A stretch of DNA of 64,000 nt from Pseudomonas sp. Ant30-3 (GCF_000690905.1 NZ_JMCL01000093.1:1-64000); one strand, 5' to 3'. Positions 10,062 through 19,698 are shown, numbered from the stretch's first letter. Notes: generated from the sequence alone by a model not told the origin. A program made the numbers and translations.

Positions 10062-11060
10062 ATGTTGCAGCAATTAGCCCCGCCAAAACCGTTTCGGTCC
10101 TATCGTGAACTCTCTGCACTTCTCATCAAAAGAGGAATGCGGATCACTGATGTAGTGCGTGCGGAGCGCAAACTCAGTCAAGTTGGCTACTATCGACTGA
10201 GCGGTTTTTGGTACCCATGCCGAGAGTTTTTGCGCGATGCTGATGACAACGTGGTCATCTGTAATGTCAGCAAAAAACCCCTACGACAGAATATCTTCAC
10301 GCCAGGGACCTACTTTGATGCGGCGTTTGAAATCTACCTTTTTGATAAAAAACTGCGCCAGTTGATGCTTGATGCCATAGAGCGTATTGAGGTGCACGTG
10401 CGTTCAGTCATCGCGCACGAGGTGGGTTACCACGATCCATTGGCATACCAAAGCAGCAGGTTTATCAATCCGTCGCAAACCCGGATGTTTAGTAACAAGC
10501 AGGGCCGGCAACGTAATATCTGGAATGAATGGCTCAACCGCCAATCTGAGCAGATAGGACGCAGCGGCGACGACAGCATTGAATGGCATCGACTTCACAG
10601 TAAAGCGATGCCCTTCTGGGTAGTAGTCGAGGCATGGGATTTCGGAACCGCATCGAAGTATTTCGAAATTCTCAAAGATTTGCACAGGAACAGAATCAGC
10701 CAACGGCTTGGCCTGAAGAACGCAAAGGTTCTCAAAGAATGGCTGCAGGAAATAAACACACTCCGCAACCGCTGCGCCCACCACTGCCGTATCTGGAATC
10801 AGGTCTCGACGAACCCGCTGCCCACCGTGCCTGAGAATCCTTACTTTCAACGCCTTGCCCTGGACGCAAATGCGCGCACCCGTCTCTACGGGCTGATTGC
10901 AGTGATTTGGTATCTCGTCAAAGGAATCGGTGCCAATTCACAATGGATATCCCAAGTAGCGGACGTCATTGACTCCAAACCGGAAGTGCCAGGCTGTCCT
11001 TTCTCAGCGCTGGGCTTGCCGACTGAGGCTGGGTTCCCTAGACAAATGTTCAGTATCTAA
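10062..11060 (+). CDS. Abi family (Abi_2) abortive-infection-like HEPN protein
   Basis: This 332-residue protein matches the AbiD/AbiF-like Abi_2 family associated with phage resistance in lactococci. Diagnostic stretches are VGYYRLSGFWYP near residues 41-52 and FDKKLRQLMLDAIERIEVHVRS (94-115). The motif R235-N-R-C-A-H240 fits the HEPN ribonuclease signature R-x4-6-H, so RNA cleavage during infection is a reasonable inference. It stands alone between two short AT-richer gaps, with no partner gene or modification system beside it. It borders a disrupted phosphatase gene and a toxin-antitoxin pair, suggesting an accessory patch. Confidence 0.85.
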   Translation: MLQQLAPPKPFRSYRELSALLIKRGMRITDVVRAERKLSQVGYYRLSGFWYPCREFLRDADDNVVICNVSKKPLRQNIFTPGTYFDAAFEIYLFDKKLRQLMLDAIERIEVHVRSVIAHEVGYHDPLAYQSSRFINPSQTRMFSNKQGRQRNIWNEWLNRQSEQIGRSGDDSIEWHRLHSKAMPFWVVVEAWDFGTASKYFEILKDLHRNRISQRLGLKNAKVLKEWLQEINTLRNRCAHHCRIWNQVSTNPLPTVPENPYFQRLALDANARTRLYGLIAVIWYLVKGIGANSQWISQVADVIDSKPEVPGCPFSALGLPTEAGFPRQMFSI

Positions 11061-11172
11061 CCTTGCGCCCTTTCCACGACTGACATCTACGTTCCGGCAA
11101 GATTGGCAACAATTCGTTGACACCACCTGCGGTATTATCTGGCGCCTTCGCACCTTGATTTTTTTGAATTGG

Positions 11173-13114
11173 ATGTCCATGCCTTCGCCACTCCCCGACG
11201 CCTCGCAACCTCTTCCTCCCGTTCTGGTCGGCCCGCTGTTGCGGCGTCTTGAGCCAACGCGGCTGGTGTTGTGGCTGGTCGGGTCGCGGGCGTTGTCGCT
11301 GACGTTGCGTCTGCAAAACCGTGCCGATATGCGCCTGGATGCCGGGCAGTGCACGATCATTCCGGTGGGTGCGCAGGCGTTTGTTCATTTGATCGACGTG
11401 GCGCTGGACACCGCCCTGCCCTGCGATACGTTGATCGAATACGACCTGCTGATTGATGACGCCGCGACGGGTATCGCCGAGTGGGCGCCGCATCTGTTGT
11501 ACGGCGAAGCGCGGTCGCCCAACCTGGTTGTTCGCTCAAAAATTGATCAGCTGCTGCACGGTTCCTGCCGCAAACCGCACTTCCCTGCGGCCGATGGTTT
11601 GCTGTGTGTGGATCGTTTGCTGGCGGCGGAGCATGAAGCGAAAGATCGCCCGGCGCTGCTAATGATGAGCGGCGATCAGGTGTACGCCGACGATGTTGCC
11701 GGCCCGACGTTGCGCGCGATCCATGCCCTGATCGAGCGGCTTGGCCTGTTCGAGGAGCACCTTGAAGGTGCCGTGGTGAGCGACAGCGCCAAGCTCTACG
11801 AACATGCCGCCAGTTATTACCACCGTGCGGATTTATTACCCGCGCTGCAGGGTAATGAGACGTTGCGTGAGCGATTTTTCGGCGGCGCGCGTAAGCCGAT
11901 TTTCACCAGCAGCAGCGCCGACAATCACTTGGTGACGTTTGCCGAAGTCATGGCCATGTACTTTTTGGTTTGGTCGCCGACACCGTGGACACTGATCGCA
12001 CCGAAGCCGCCGAAACTGATCCCCGAACGCCGGATGGCCGTAGGCCGTTTCCTCCCATTGCGCGGAAAGATTCCAGTCGTCCGTAATATCGTGGTCATCG
12101 AAAATCATCAGACACGGGATGTGCGCAAAGGCCCGAGCCACGCCGGGCAGCCCGGCCTTGAAGTCGTCGATACGCGTCTGCTCCAGCGCATAACGCTTGC
12201 GGTTCTCAAAGCGCATCATCGGCAACGCGCTGATTGCTTATATGTTGTGCCAGGCTTGGGGCAACAATCCGGATGCGTTCGGCACGCTGCTGAAGAAGAC
12301 CGCCGGGCTGATTTCGACCGGGGACGACCGGTATCTGGATAGCCCGGTGCAGGACGAGCTGATCGATGATCTGCTGAAGTTTCAGCGCTGGCATTACGTG
12401 CTGCCGACTAGCCCGGCCGTCGTCGTACTCGACACCCGCACCCGGCGCTGGCGCAGTGAGATGACGTTGAAGCAACCGTCGGGTTTGCTCGACTGGGAAG
12501 CGCTCAGCGAACTGCAGCAGGAGCTGCTCGATCACCCGTCGGCAATCATCGTTTCGCCCGCGCCGGTATTCGGCGTCAAGCTGATTGAAACCGTGCAACG
12601 GGTGTTCAGCTGGTTCGGTTTTCCGTTACTGGTGGACGCAGAAAACTGGATGGCCCATCGCGGCGCAGCGCAGGTGATCCTGAACATTTTCCGACACTCG
12701 CGAACGCCCGGGAACTACGTGGTACTGTCCGGCGACGTGCATTATTCCTTCGTCTACGAGGTATTGATCCGACATCGCACGGCCGGCCCGAGAATTTGGC
12801 AGGTAACCAGCAGCGGCATCAAAAACGAATTTCCACCGAGCCTGCTGGAGTGGTTTGACCGCCTGAACCGCTGGCTGTATTCGCCCCGCTCGCCACTGAA
12901 CTGGCTGACCAAACGCCGACGTATGCGCATCGTCCCGCACGTTCCCGAGCATGCTGAAGCGGGTGAACGATTGTGGAATTCGGCCGGTGTCGGGCAGGTG
13001 TTCTTTAACGAGAAGGGCCAGCCGCGGGAAATTTATCAGTTGAATGCGGATGGCTCGCCGAAGACGCGGATGGTCGCGCCTGAAGAGGATTGCGGCAGTT
13101 CGCCGATGGGTTGA
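11173..13114 (+). pseudogene. PhoD-like metallophosphatase gene broken by an internal inversion
   Basis: Both ends encode one PhoD/alkaline-phosphatase-D-like protein on the plus strand: SGDQVYADD (metal site) in the 5' part and VVLSGDVHYSF in the 3' part. The middle block that should carry IFDDHDITDDWN is on the minus strand instead, between about 12031 and 12201. Flipping that block back joins IPER to KRYALEQ on the left and AYGHP to FSKRIIGN on the right, which restores a continuous protein of about 650 residues apart from one extra nucleotide. As it stands, the plus-strand reading is nonsense across the block and the two ends are in different frames, so the product is almost certainly inactive. 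Confidence 0.85.
12031..12201 (-). other. Inverted internal segment of the phosphatase gene
   Basis: Read on the minus strand, this block encodes KRYALEQTRIDDF, then AHIPCLMIFDDHDITDDWN, then QWEETAYGHP: the missing metal-binding centre of the surrounding plus-strand gene. The left edge (GAACGC|CGG at 12025-12033) and right edge (GCG|GTTC around 12199-12204) share only a short imperfect inverted match (GAAC/GTTC), so no recombinase site is evident. Confidence 0.8.
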
Positions 13115-13233
13115 GCGGCGGATAGGGACTACAGCAAACGCAGAAACGTCTCGGGGCATCTTCAACGATACTCAGTCCAGACGCAGATGCACCGTTTGCG
13201 TAACGACCACTCGTAGGTATCGCCTTGTCATCC

Positions 13234-13250
13234 TGTACTCATTTCTGTAC
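13234..13250. promoter_or_regulatory. Candidate YefM operator
   Basis: Two TGTAC motifs (13234-13238 and 13246-13250) lie 12 bp apart, 29 bp before the yefM start. YefM-type antitoxins are known to bind TGTACA-cored palindromes to autoregulate their operon. The match here is to the core only, so it is a candidate. Confidence 0.45.
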
Positions 13251-13278
13251 GTTCCTTGCATCAAGCGAGGGCTATTCA

Positions 13279-13533
13279 ATGCAAACCATCAACTACACCA
13301 CTGCACGTGCACACCTTGCCGAAACCATGGATCGCGTCAACGAAGACCGTGCTCCGTTATTGGTAACTCGTCAGAAGGGCGAGCCGGTCGTGATGATGTC
13401 CCTAGCGGAATATAACGCGCTCGAAGAGACCGCCTATTTGCTCCGCTCACCCGCCAATGCTGAACGCCTGATCAAATCGATGGCCAATCTGCGTGCGGGG
13501 AACACTAAAACTCGCCAACTCATCGAAGAATGA
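13279..13533 (+). CDS. yefM: YefM-type antitoxin
   Basis: This 84-residue Phd/YefM antitoxin has a recognisable DNA-binding N-terminal part (INYTTARAHLAETMDRVNED) and the conserved PVVMMSLAEYNALEETAYLLRSP stretch that leads into the disordered toxin-neutralising tail. The start at 13279 follows GCGAGGG with 8-nt spacing; a longer reading from 13225 lacks a ribosome site. Its last codon overlaps the yoeB start (ATGA). The protein normally binds YoeB and represses the operon through the upstream operator. Two TGTAC motifs upstream fit this. Confidence 0.92.
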   Translation: MQTINYTTARAHLAETMDRVNEDRAPLLVTRQKGEPVVMMSLAEYNALEETAYLLRSPANAERLIKSMANLRAGNTKTRQLIEE

Positions 13534-13784
13534 ACATTCAGTTCACGACTGAAGGTTGGGAAGACTATTTGTGGTTCCAACAAAACGATAAGGCAGGGCT
13601 CAAACGAATCAATTTGCTGATTAAAGCCATCCAGCGTCAGCCGTTCGAGGGCATCGGAAAACCTGAACCGCTCAAACACAACCTGAGCGGCTGTTGGTCA
13701 CGCCGAATTACTGGCGAGCATCGATTGGTTTATGCAGTTCAGGACGAAGAGATACTGGTGGTGCTGTGCAGATACCATTACTGA
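13530..13784 (+). CDS. yoeB: YoeB-type mRNA interferase toxin
   Basis: This 84-residue RelE-superfamily toxin has the same length as E. coli YoeB and keeps the catalytic residues at the same positions: E46, R65, H83 and the terminal Y84. YoeB cleaves mRNA at the ribosome A site when freed from YefM. The gene is translationally coupled to yefM through a 4-nt overlap and ends only 5 bp from the convergent aminotransferase gene. All active-site residues are intact, so the toxin is expected to be functional. Confidence 0.93.
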   Translation: MNIQFTTEGWEDYLWFQQNDKAGLKRINLLIKAIQRQPFEGIGKPEPLKHNLSGCWSRRITGEHRLVYAVQDEEILVVLCRYHY

Positions 13785-13789
13785 ATTAA

Positions 13790-14965
13790 TCACCCCTCAC
13801 AGACTGCCCGACCAACCCCTCTGACAATCATCTCGACCTCGCGCTGGTCTATCGTCAACGGCGGCAGCAGGCGGATAGTTTTACCGCGCGTTACGTTGAT
13901 CAGCAGGCCGTGATCCCGTGCGGCGATCAGGGTAAGGTCGCGGATGGGCTGTTTGAGCTCGATGCCGATCATCAGGCCCTGTCCCCGAATGGCCAGCACA
14001 TTCGGATTGTCCGCCAGTTCGCTGCGTAACCTGCCCAGCAGCCGTTCGCCCTGAAGCCTGGCGTTTTCCAACAGCTGCTGTTCTTCGATAATTTCCAGCA
14101 CCGTGCAAGCCACGCGACACGCCAGTGGATTGCCGCCAAAGGTGCTGCCGTGACTGCCGGGGGTGAACAGTTCGGCCGCTTTGCCCCGGGCCAGGCAGGC
14201 GCCGATGGGAATGCCATTGCCAAGACCTTTAGCGAGGGTCATGACGTCCGGGACGATGCCTTCGTGCTGGCACGCAAACCATTCGCCGGTGCGGCCGATT
14301 CCGGTCTGGATTTCGTCGAGCATCAACAGCCAGGCGTGCCGGGTGCACCGTTCACGCAAGGCTTTGAGGTAACCGGGCGGCGCCAGGTGCACACCGCTTT
14401 CGCCCTGAATCGGTTCAATCATGATCGCTACGATGCGCGAGCCGTGCGCCTGCTGCACTTGGTCCAGCGCCGGCAAATCTCCGAACGGCACTTTGACAAA
14501 ATCCCCCGGCAGCTTGCTGAAGCCCAGGCGCACCGCCGGCCCCTCACTGGCGGACAACGTGCCGAGGGTGCGGCCATGAAAAGCGTTTTCCATGACCACC
14601 ACCAGTGGCTGCTCGATGCCTTTGCGCCAGCCGTACAGCCGCGCCAGTTTTAACGCGGTCTCGTTGGCCTCTGCGCCGGAGTTGTTGAAAAACGCCCGGT
14701 TCATGCCCGCCAATTGCGTCAGCTTGTGCGCCAGGCGTTGCTGCCAGTCGATGCTGTACAGGTTGGAGGTGTGCAGTAACAGACCGGCCTGTTCGCTGAT
14801 CGCAGCGACGATTTTGGGGTGCGAATGACCGACATTGGTCACCGCCACCCCGGCCACTGCATCGAGGTATTCGCGCCCGGCCTGATCCCACAGACGCGTG
14901 CCCAGCCCTTTGCAGAAACTCAGGGCCAGCGGTTGGTAAGTGCTCATCAGGCAGGCGGCGGTCAT
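13790..14965 (-). CDS. ArgD-like class III aminotransferase
   Basis: This 391-residue PLP enzyme belongs to the acetylornithine/succinylornithine aminotransferase family. Visible motifs are FFNNSGAEANETALKLAR (phosphate cup), AFHGRTLGTLSAS, MLDEIQTGIGRTG with the PLP-binding Asp, and TLAKGLGNGIPIGA with the Schiff-base Lys. The start at 14965 is chosen because GGAG lies 9 nt upstream; two earlier in-frame starts (14980, 14983) are possible. It is divergent from a LysR gene about 100 bp away, which suggests regulation by it and a role in catabolism or a side pathway, perhaps distinct from the main argD. The substrate is not certain. Confidence 0.85.
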   Translation of the reverse strand: MTAACLMSTYQPLALSFCKGLGTRLWDQAGREYLDAVAGVAVTNVGHSHPKIVAAISEQAGLLLHTSNLYSIDWQQRLAHKLTQLAGMNRAFFNNSGAEANETALKLARLYGWRKGIEQPLVVVMENAFHGRTLGTLSASEGPAVRLGFSKLPGDFVKVPFGDLPALDQVQQAHGSRIVAIMIEPIQGESGVHLAPPGYLKALRERCTRHAWLLMLDEIQTGIGRTGEWFACQHEGIVPDVMTLAKGLGNGIPIGACLARGKAAELFTPGSHGSTFGGNPLACRVACTVLEIIEEQQLLENARLQGERLLGRLRSELADNPNVLAIRGQGLMIGIELKQPIRDLTLIAARDHGLLINVTRGKTIRLLPPLTIDQREVEMIVRGVGRAVCEG

Positions 14966-15066
14966 GACATCAAGCTCCATCACAGGTCAGTGATTTGCAG
15001 TATGGTTAGCCACCTCAGCTGGATAAACGCTGCAAAACTTCAATCATCTAAAAGCAGAGCTTGATA

Positions 15067-15972
15067 ATGGATCTGTTCCAGGCAATGACCGTTTACGTCA
15101 AAGTGGTGGAAGCCGGCAGCATGACCGGTGCCGCCGCAGCGTGCGAAATGTCCACGACCATGGTGGGCAATCATCTGCGCGCACTGGAGAAACGCCTTGG
15201 CGTGCGCCTGCTCAACCGGACGACCCGGCGTCAACGCTTGACGGAATTTGGCACCGCTTACTATCAACGCTGCCTCGAAGTGCTGGGCCTGGTGGCCGAT
15301 TCCGAGCGCCTTGCCGAGCAGGCTCTGGATGAACCCAGCGGCACACTGCGCATTACCGCGCCACTGACGTTCGGCACCGAGAAACTGGCGCCGGCGCTGA
15401 GTGAATTCACGCTGCTGCATCCGCGGGTCAAACTGGACGTGGTGTTGACCAACCGCCGCCCCGACCTGCTCGATCACGGCTTCGACGTCGCGTTTCGGCT
15501 GGGCGTGAGCGAGCAGACCAACCTGATCGCCCGCCCACTGCTGCCGTACACCCTGACCATGTGCGCATCGCCGACGTACCTGGCCCGCCGCGGTATCCCC
15601 GAGCAACCCGCCGATTTGCAACTGCACGACTGCCTGTCCTTCGCCTACCCGGCCGGGGATGACTGGTATTCGATGGAGAAGGAATGGCGCCTGAACGCGC
15701 CGGAAGGTGAGGTCACCGTGGCGGTCAGCGGCCCGATGCTGATCAACAGCTCGGCGGGCCTGCATCAAGCGGCGCGAAGCGGAATGGGCATCGTGATGCT
15801 GCCCGATGCTTTGGTGGAGCAAGACCTCGAAGACGGAAAACTGGTCGCCCTGATGGAAGATTACCGGCCACCGAGCCGGCCGATGCATTTGATGTACGCC
15901 CAGGATCGCTACCGTTTGCCGAAATTACGCAGTTTCGTCGATTTTGCACTGCAGAAATGGGGCGACCACTAG
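15067..15972 (+). CDS. LysR-family transcriptional regulator
   Basis: This 301-residue regulator has an N-terminal winged helix-turn-helix (residues 1-60: FVKVVEAGSMTGAA-like pattern, LEKRLGVRLLNRTTRRQRLTEFG) and a C-terminal periplasmic-binding-protein-like effector domain. It resembles the CrgA/DsdC-like LysR group common in Pseudomonas. The start is the ATG at 15067. It is transcribed divergently from the ArgD-like aminotransferase gene, the usual arrangement for a LysR protein and its target. The effector is unknown, but an amino acid related to the enzyme's substrate is a reasonable guess. Confidence 0.88.
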   Translation: MDLFQAMTVYVKVVEAGSMTGAAAACEMSTTMVGNHLRALEKRLGVRLLNRTTRRQRLTEFGTAYYQRCLEVLGLVADSERLAEQALDEPSGTLRITAPLTFGTEKLAPALSEFTLLHPRVKLDVVLTNRRPDLLDHGFDVAFRLGVSEQTNLIARPLLPYTLTMCASPTYLARRGIPEQPADLQLHDCLSFAYPAGDDWYSMEKEWRLNAPEGEVTVAVSGPMLINSSAGLHQAARSGMGIVMLPDALVEQDLEDGKLVALMEDYRPPSRPMHLMYAQDRYRLPKLRSFVDFALQKWGDH

Positions 15973-16044
15973 CGGGCCCGACTCGCCTTGAACTAATCTG
16001 CGCCACTGGCAGCTCACTGTGATCAAAGCGACAAGGAGAGTGTG

Positions 16045-17058
16045 ATGGTGCAGACCTCGAACACTGAGTCACTGAAGCTCAATCTGTCGGATCTGAACGA
16101 AGGGATGCTACACACCATTCTGGAGCTGGTCAGCGACGGGATTTGGGACTGGAACGCCAACACCGGGTTCGTTTACCGTAATCCCGGCTGGTACGAGATG
16201 CTTGGCTACCCTCCTCACTCCCTGAACAACACGGTGCTGACCTGGGAAAGCGTGATCCACCCGGATGATTACCCGCGGGTGATGGCGCTGTTCGATGATT
16301 ATCTGAATGAGCGCGTGCCCCGCTATCAAGCCGAATACCGCTGCCGCATGCAGGACGGCAGTTACATCTGGATCGAAGACCGCGGTTACGTGCTGGCCCG
16401 CAACCCCGACGGTTCGGTGGCGCGGATGGTCGGCGCGCATCGCAGCATCAACGACAAAAAGCGCCTGTTCGAGGCGCTGGAGTTGCGCAATCGATCGCTT
16501 GAAGCCGTCGTCGAAGAACGTACCCGTGAGCTGTCCCAGGTTAATCAACAGTTACAAATCCAACTGGAAGAAAACCGCAAACTCGCGGAAACCGATGCAC
16601 TGACGTCGATCGCCAACCGTTACCTCTTGAGCAAAGCCCTGCCGCAGGAGTGCGACCGTGCTCAGCGTTTCCGCCAGCCACTGTCGCTGATCGCCATGGA
16701 CATCGACGACTTCAAGGCAATCAACGACCATTACGGCCATGCCCTGGGCGATGCGGCCCTGGTGCAAGTGGTCGAGAGCGTCAGGCGCTGCGTGCGCGAG
16801 GGCGATCTGCTGGCGCGCTGGGGCGGTGACGAGTTCATCCTGATTCTGCCCGACACGCCGTTGGCCGACGCCAGACTTCTCGCTGAAGAAATACGCCATA
16901 GCCTGGCGGCCCTGCCCGCAGTCGGTGATTTTCGCCTGACCCTGAGCTTCGGCGTGGTCCAGCGCTTTGACGAAGAACAGCAAACCGGGCTGCTGGCCAG
17001 AGCCGATCAGGCGCTGTTTCGATCGAAAGTCGCGGGCAAGAATGTGATTTCGGCGTGA
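16045..17058 (+). CDS. PAS-GGDEF diguanylate cyclase
   Basis: This 337-residue cytoplasmic protein has a PAS/PAC sensor (residues about 20-140, with WDWNANTGFVYRNPGWYEMLGY and ending in VGAHRSINDKKR), a coiled-coil linker (150-185) and a GGDEF domain. The catalytic motif WGGDEF is intact, and the inhibitory-site motif RxxD (REGD) lies just before it at the right spacing. It should therefore make cyclic-di-GMP with product feedback. There is no membrane segment. The start at 16045 follows AAGGAG; a GTG at 16042 is also possible. Cyclic-di-GMP is the ligand needed by Alg44 in this same window, although no direct link is shown. Confidence 0.92.
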   Translation: MVQTSNTESLKLNLSDLNEGMLHTILELVSDGIWDWNANTGFVYRNPGWYEMLGYPPHSLNNTVLTWESVIHPDDYPRVMALFDDYLNERVPRYQAEYRCRMQDGSYIWIEDRGYVLARNPDGSVARMVGAHRSINDKKRLFEALELRNRSLEAVVEERTRELSQVNQQLQIQLEENRKLAETDALTSIANRYLLSKALPQECDRAQRFRQPLSLIAMDIDDFKAINDHYGHALGDAALVQVVESVRRCVREGDLLARWGGDEFILILPDTPLADARLLAEEIRHSLAALPAVGDFRLTLSFGVVQRFDEEQQTGLLARADQALFRSKVAGKNVISA

Positions 17059-17166
17059 GGTTCATTGATTCGTGACAACGCCGCGAAGGTCCAATAGATT
17101 AGGCGCCCTGAAAAGGCCCAAGGCTTTCTCGCCTCAACTCAAGTTAAAAGAAGTAGTGAAATTTCA

Positions 17167-17871
17167 ATGTCCGATTCCAATACCGCCGAATCCGTAGTTA
17201 CCCTGTCGTCCAAAGCGGAATACGAAAACTCCATCAATCTTTCACAGCACGCGCCACAGGCCAAGACCATCAGCGAGATGGTCCTGGACGCTTTCCAGTC
17301 CACCCGTGAGAGCGAGCAGATCCGCGAACTGCGCACTGCCATCCGTCAGGCGCACGACCGTTTCGACGACGATAAAGCTTACGAATTAATGGGCGAGCTC
17401 AAACAACTCAAAGACGCCGAAGCGGCGGACATTGCCGCTCTGGAAGACTTGAGCAGCAAGTTCCCGATCAGTCGCATTCTGTCCAGCTTCAAGGACGACC
17501 CGGCGTTTCAGGAAATCGTTTACGGGCTGGCGCTGAAGGTGTTGAAGCAGACGCACCAGGCGATCAGCAACCCGACCAGCGGCAAGAGCAAAGCGGCTCG
17601 CGCGAAGAAAGACGCCGAAGTGTTCACCATCAGCAAGGATGGCGAGAGTGTGACGTTGCCGCTGCGCACGCCGCGCTCGCGATTGAACGTGGACCGTAAA
17701 GCGCTGGAGTTCCTTGGCTTCACCTTCGTCGGCGAGGGCGATGAGGCAGAGCTGGAGGGCGAAACCTTCCTCGACAACGCCGGGACCGAGCAAGCGATCA
17801 ACCGCAAGAACATCATCACCGCGCTGCAGCAGCAGACCGCGTTCGACGGCTACAGCATCACCGCGCAATAA
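17167..17871 (+). CDS. Hypothetical protein
   Basis: This 234-residue soluble protein is one I cannot place in a known family. The N-terminal third is acidic and helical (AYELMGELKQLKDAEAADIAALEDL looks like a coiled coil). A lysine/alanine-rich linker (KSKAARAKKDAE) follows, and then a C-terminal part rich in beta-type residues (VFTISKDGESVTLPLRT, ALEFLGFTFVGEGDEAEL). No signal peptide, membrane segment or catalytic motif is obvious. It is transcribed alone, ends in a strong terminator, and has codon usage like neighbouring core genes. Confidence 0.7.
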   Translation: MSDSNTAESVVTLSSKAEYENSINLSQHAPQAKTISEMVLDAFQSTRESEQIRELRTAIRQAHDRFDDDKAYELMGELKQLKDAEAADIAALEDLSSKFPISRILSSFKDDPAFQEIVYGLALKVLKQTHQAISNPTSGKSKAARAKKDAEVFTISKDGESVTLPLRTPRSRLNVDRKALEFLGFTFVGEGDEAELEGETFLDNAGTEQAINRKNIITALQQQTAFDGYSITAQ

Positions 17872-17885
17872 CGCTGATACACCCA

Positions 17886-17918
17886 AGCCCCACGTTGCCC
17901 TGCAGCGTGGGGCTTTTT
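17886..17918 (+). terminator. Rho-independent terminator of the hypothetical gene
   Basis: The stem AGCCCCACG (17886-17894) pairs with CGTGGGGCT (17906-17914) and is followed by a run of T. It lies 15 nt after the stop codon. Confidence 0.9.
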
Positions 17919-18154
17919 ATTGCGTGCTTGATGCGCCCTCAGGCTTTCCAGAAACCACCACCTAAAGCACCCGCCAAAAGGTGGTTGCAAAGTGCCATAT
18001 CCTTCAGCAGTCAATTCTGATCCTCGCCGCTACGCTGTCCCGTAACGGCACCAGAATTACTTTCCCCAACCCTTGAGCACCACGGGTCCGCCTGCGGGGA
18101 GCGTCAACTCACTTTCCAGCCCAAGACTTCAGTGGTGCGATTGCTGAGGTCATC

Positions 18155-19582
18155 ATGCACGCAACCCCTTTATACCGTCAGTTAGCCAACCACTACCTCG
18201 ACGCGATCCGCAGTGGCACCTTGAAAACCGGTGAACGGTTCCCGTCCATCAGGCTGATGATGGAAAAACACGCGGTCAGCCTGTCGACGGCGGTGCAGGT
18301 GTGCCGCGAGCTCGAGGACTGTGGTGTGCTGGAGGCCCGACCGCGGTCCGGCAATTACATTCGCCAACCCGACACCTTGGCCAAACCCAAGACAGCCCCT
18401 CCTCCCCCGCTGGACAGGGATATTTATGCGGGCATTCACGAGCAAGTGTCGCTGGTGCTCAGGGCGAGCCAGCGCGCGACGATCAAGGTCAACTTCGCCA
18501 GCGCCTACTGCGCGCCGGAACTCTATCCGTTGAAAACCCTGCAGGACCACATGATCAAGGCCCTGCGCCGAGCGCCGGCAGTGCTGGGCACGACGGGCAC
18601 AACCGCTGGCCACATCGCATTACGCACCGTGCTCGCCCGACGAGCGCTAACCGCCAAAACCCATCTGAGCGCCGAGCAAATTGTGATCACCCACGGTGCG
18701 ACGGAAGCGATGAACCTGGCGTTGCGCGCGGTCACCCGGCCCGGCGACATCGTGGCGGTGGAATCGCCGACGTTCTACGGGTTGCTGCAAATCATCGAAA
18801 GCCTGAACCTGCGGGTGAAGGAAGTGCCGACGAGCGCCCACGCCGGGATCAATCTGTTCGCCCTCGAACAATTGTTGAATGGCCCGGAACGGATCAAGGC
18901 ACTGATCGTTATGCCCAACCTGCAGAATCCGCTGGGCAGCATCATGCCCGACGCCCATAAGGCGCGGCTGGTGCAACTGTGCGCGGCGTACAACACGGTG
19001 CTGATCGAAGATGACACTTACGGTGAATTGGTCGATACCGACCAGCCGTGTTCCACGCTCAAGCACTGGGACCGCACCGACAACGTGATTTATTGCGCGT
19101 CTCTGAACAAAACCCTCGCGCCAGGCCTGCGGCTGGGCTGGGTCAGCGCGGGCCGGTGGCATGCCCGGGTGGAAATGCTCAAGCATACGCAGTCCCGCAG
19201 TTGCGAGACGTTGGCGCAATTGGCCGTGAGTGCGTTCATGAGTACGCCGTCTTACGAACGTTACTTACGACGTTTGCGGAAAACGCTTACCCGGCAACGC
19301 GAGCAAATGAGCGCGGCAATCCTGCGGTATTTTCCCGAAGGCACCCGTGTCACCCGCCCCGGTGGCGGCACGCTGCTGTGGGTGGAACTGCCTCGTGAGT
19401 ATTCGTCCATGGTGCTGTTTCATGAAGCGTTAAAGGCCGGTATCCAGATTTCGCCTGGGGATATCTTTTCCAACGACAACCGTTTCAACCATTTCGTACG
19501 TATCGGCTGCGGCGCACCGTATTCGCCGAAGGTAGATGAAGCGCTGGCGACGTTGGGGCAACTGCTGAAACACCAGCGTTAA
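18155..19582 (+). CDS. MocR-type regulator (GntR HTH plus aminotransferase-like domain)
   Basis: This 475-residue MocR protein has an N-terminal GntR winged helix (residues 1-75: YLDAIRSGTLKTGERFPSIR, ELEDCGVLEARPRSGNYI), a proline-rich linker and a fold-type I aminotransferase-like domain. The PLP lysine is in CASLNKTLAPGLRLGW. Such proteins sense PLP adducts of amino acids and regulate nearby genes. It sits at the left end of the ten-gene minus-strand cluster and converges on it, so it could be a second regulator of that pathway. Its own upstream gap (17919-18154) holds a loose AATTCTG/CAGAATT inverted pair and no clear promoter. Confidence 0.88.
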   Translation: MHATPLYRQLANHYLDAIRSGTLKTGERFPSIRLMMEKHAVSLSTAVQVCRELEDCGVLEARPRSGNYIRQPDTLAKPKTAPPPPLDRDIYAGIHEQVSLVLRASQRATIKVNFASAYCAPELYPLKTLQDHMIKALRRAPAVLGTTGTTAGHIALRTVLARRALTAKTHLSAEQIVITHGATEAMNLALRAVTRPGDIVAVESPTFYGLLQIIESLNLRVKEVPTSAHAGINLFALEQLLNGPERIKALIVMPNLQNPLGSIMPDAHKARLVQLCAAYNTVLIEDDTYGELVDTDQPCSTLKHWDRTDNVIYCASLNKTLAPGLRLGWVSAGRWHARVEMLKHTQSRSCETLAQLAVSAFMSTPSYERYLRRLRKTLTRQREQMSAAILRYFPEGTRVTRPGGGTLLWVELPREYSSMVLFHEALKAGIQISPGDIFSNDNRFNHFVRIGCGAPYSPKVDEALATLGQLLKHQR

Positions 19583-19594
19583 TCACCACCAACC

Positions 19595-19685
19595 GTAGGA
19601 GCAAGCTTGCTCGCGATGAACGATGACGCGGTCATTCAGAAGAACCGCGTGATCGTTGTTCGCGAGCAAGCTTTGCTCCCACGGG
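19595..19685. repeat. REP pair
   Basis: Two REP-type palindromes in opposite orientation (GTAGGAGCAAGCTTGCTCGCGAT and its near complement ending GCTCCCAC) lie between the convergent MocR gene and the hydrolase gene, and could fold into one long hairpin. Confidence 0.85.
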
Positions 19686-19698
19686 GCTCGAGTGATTT

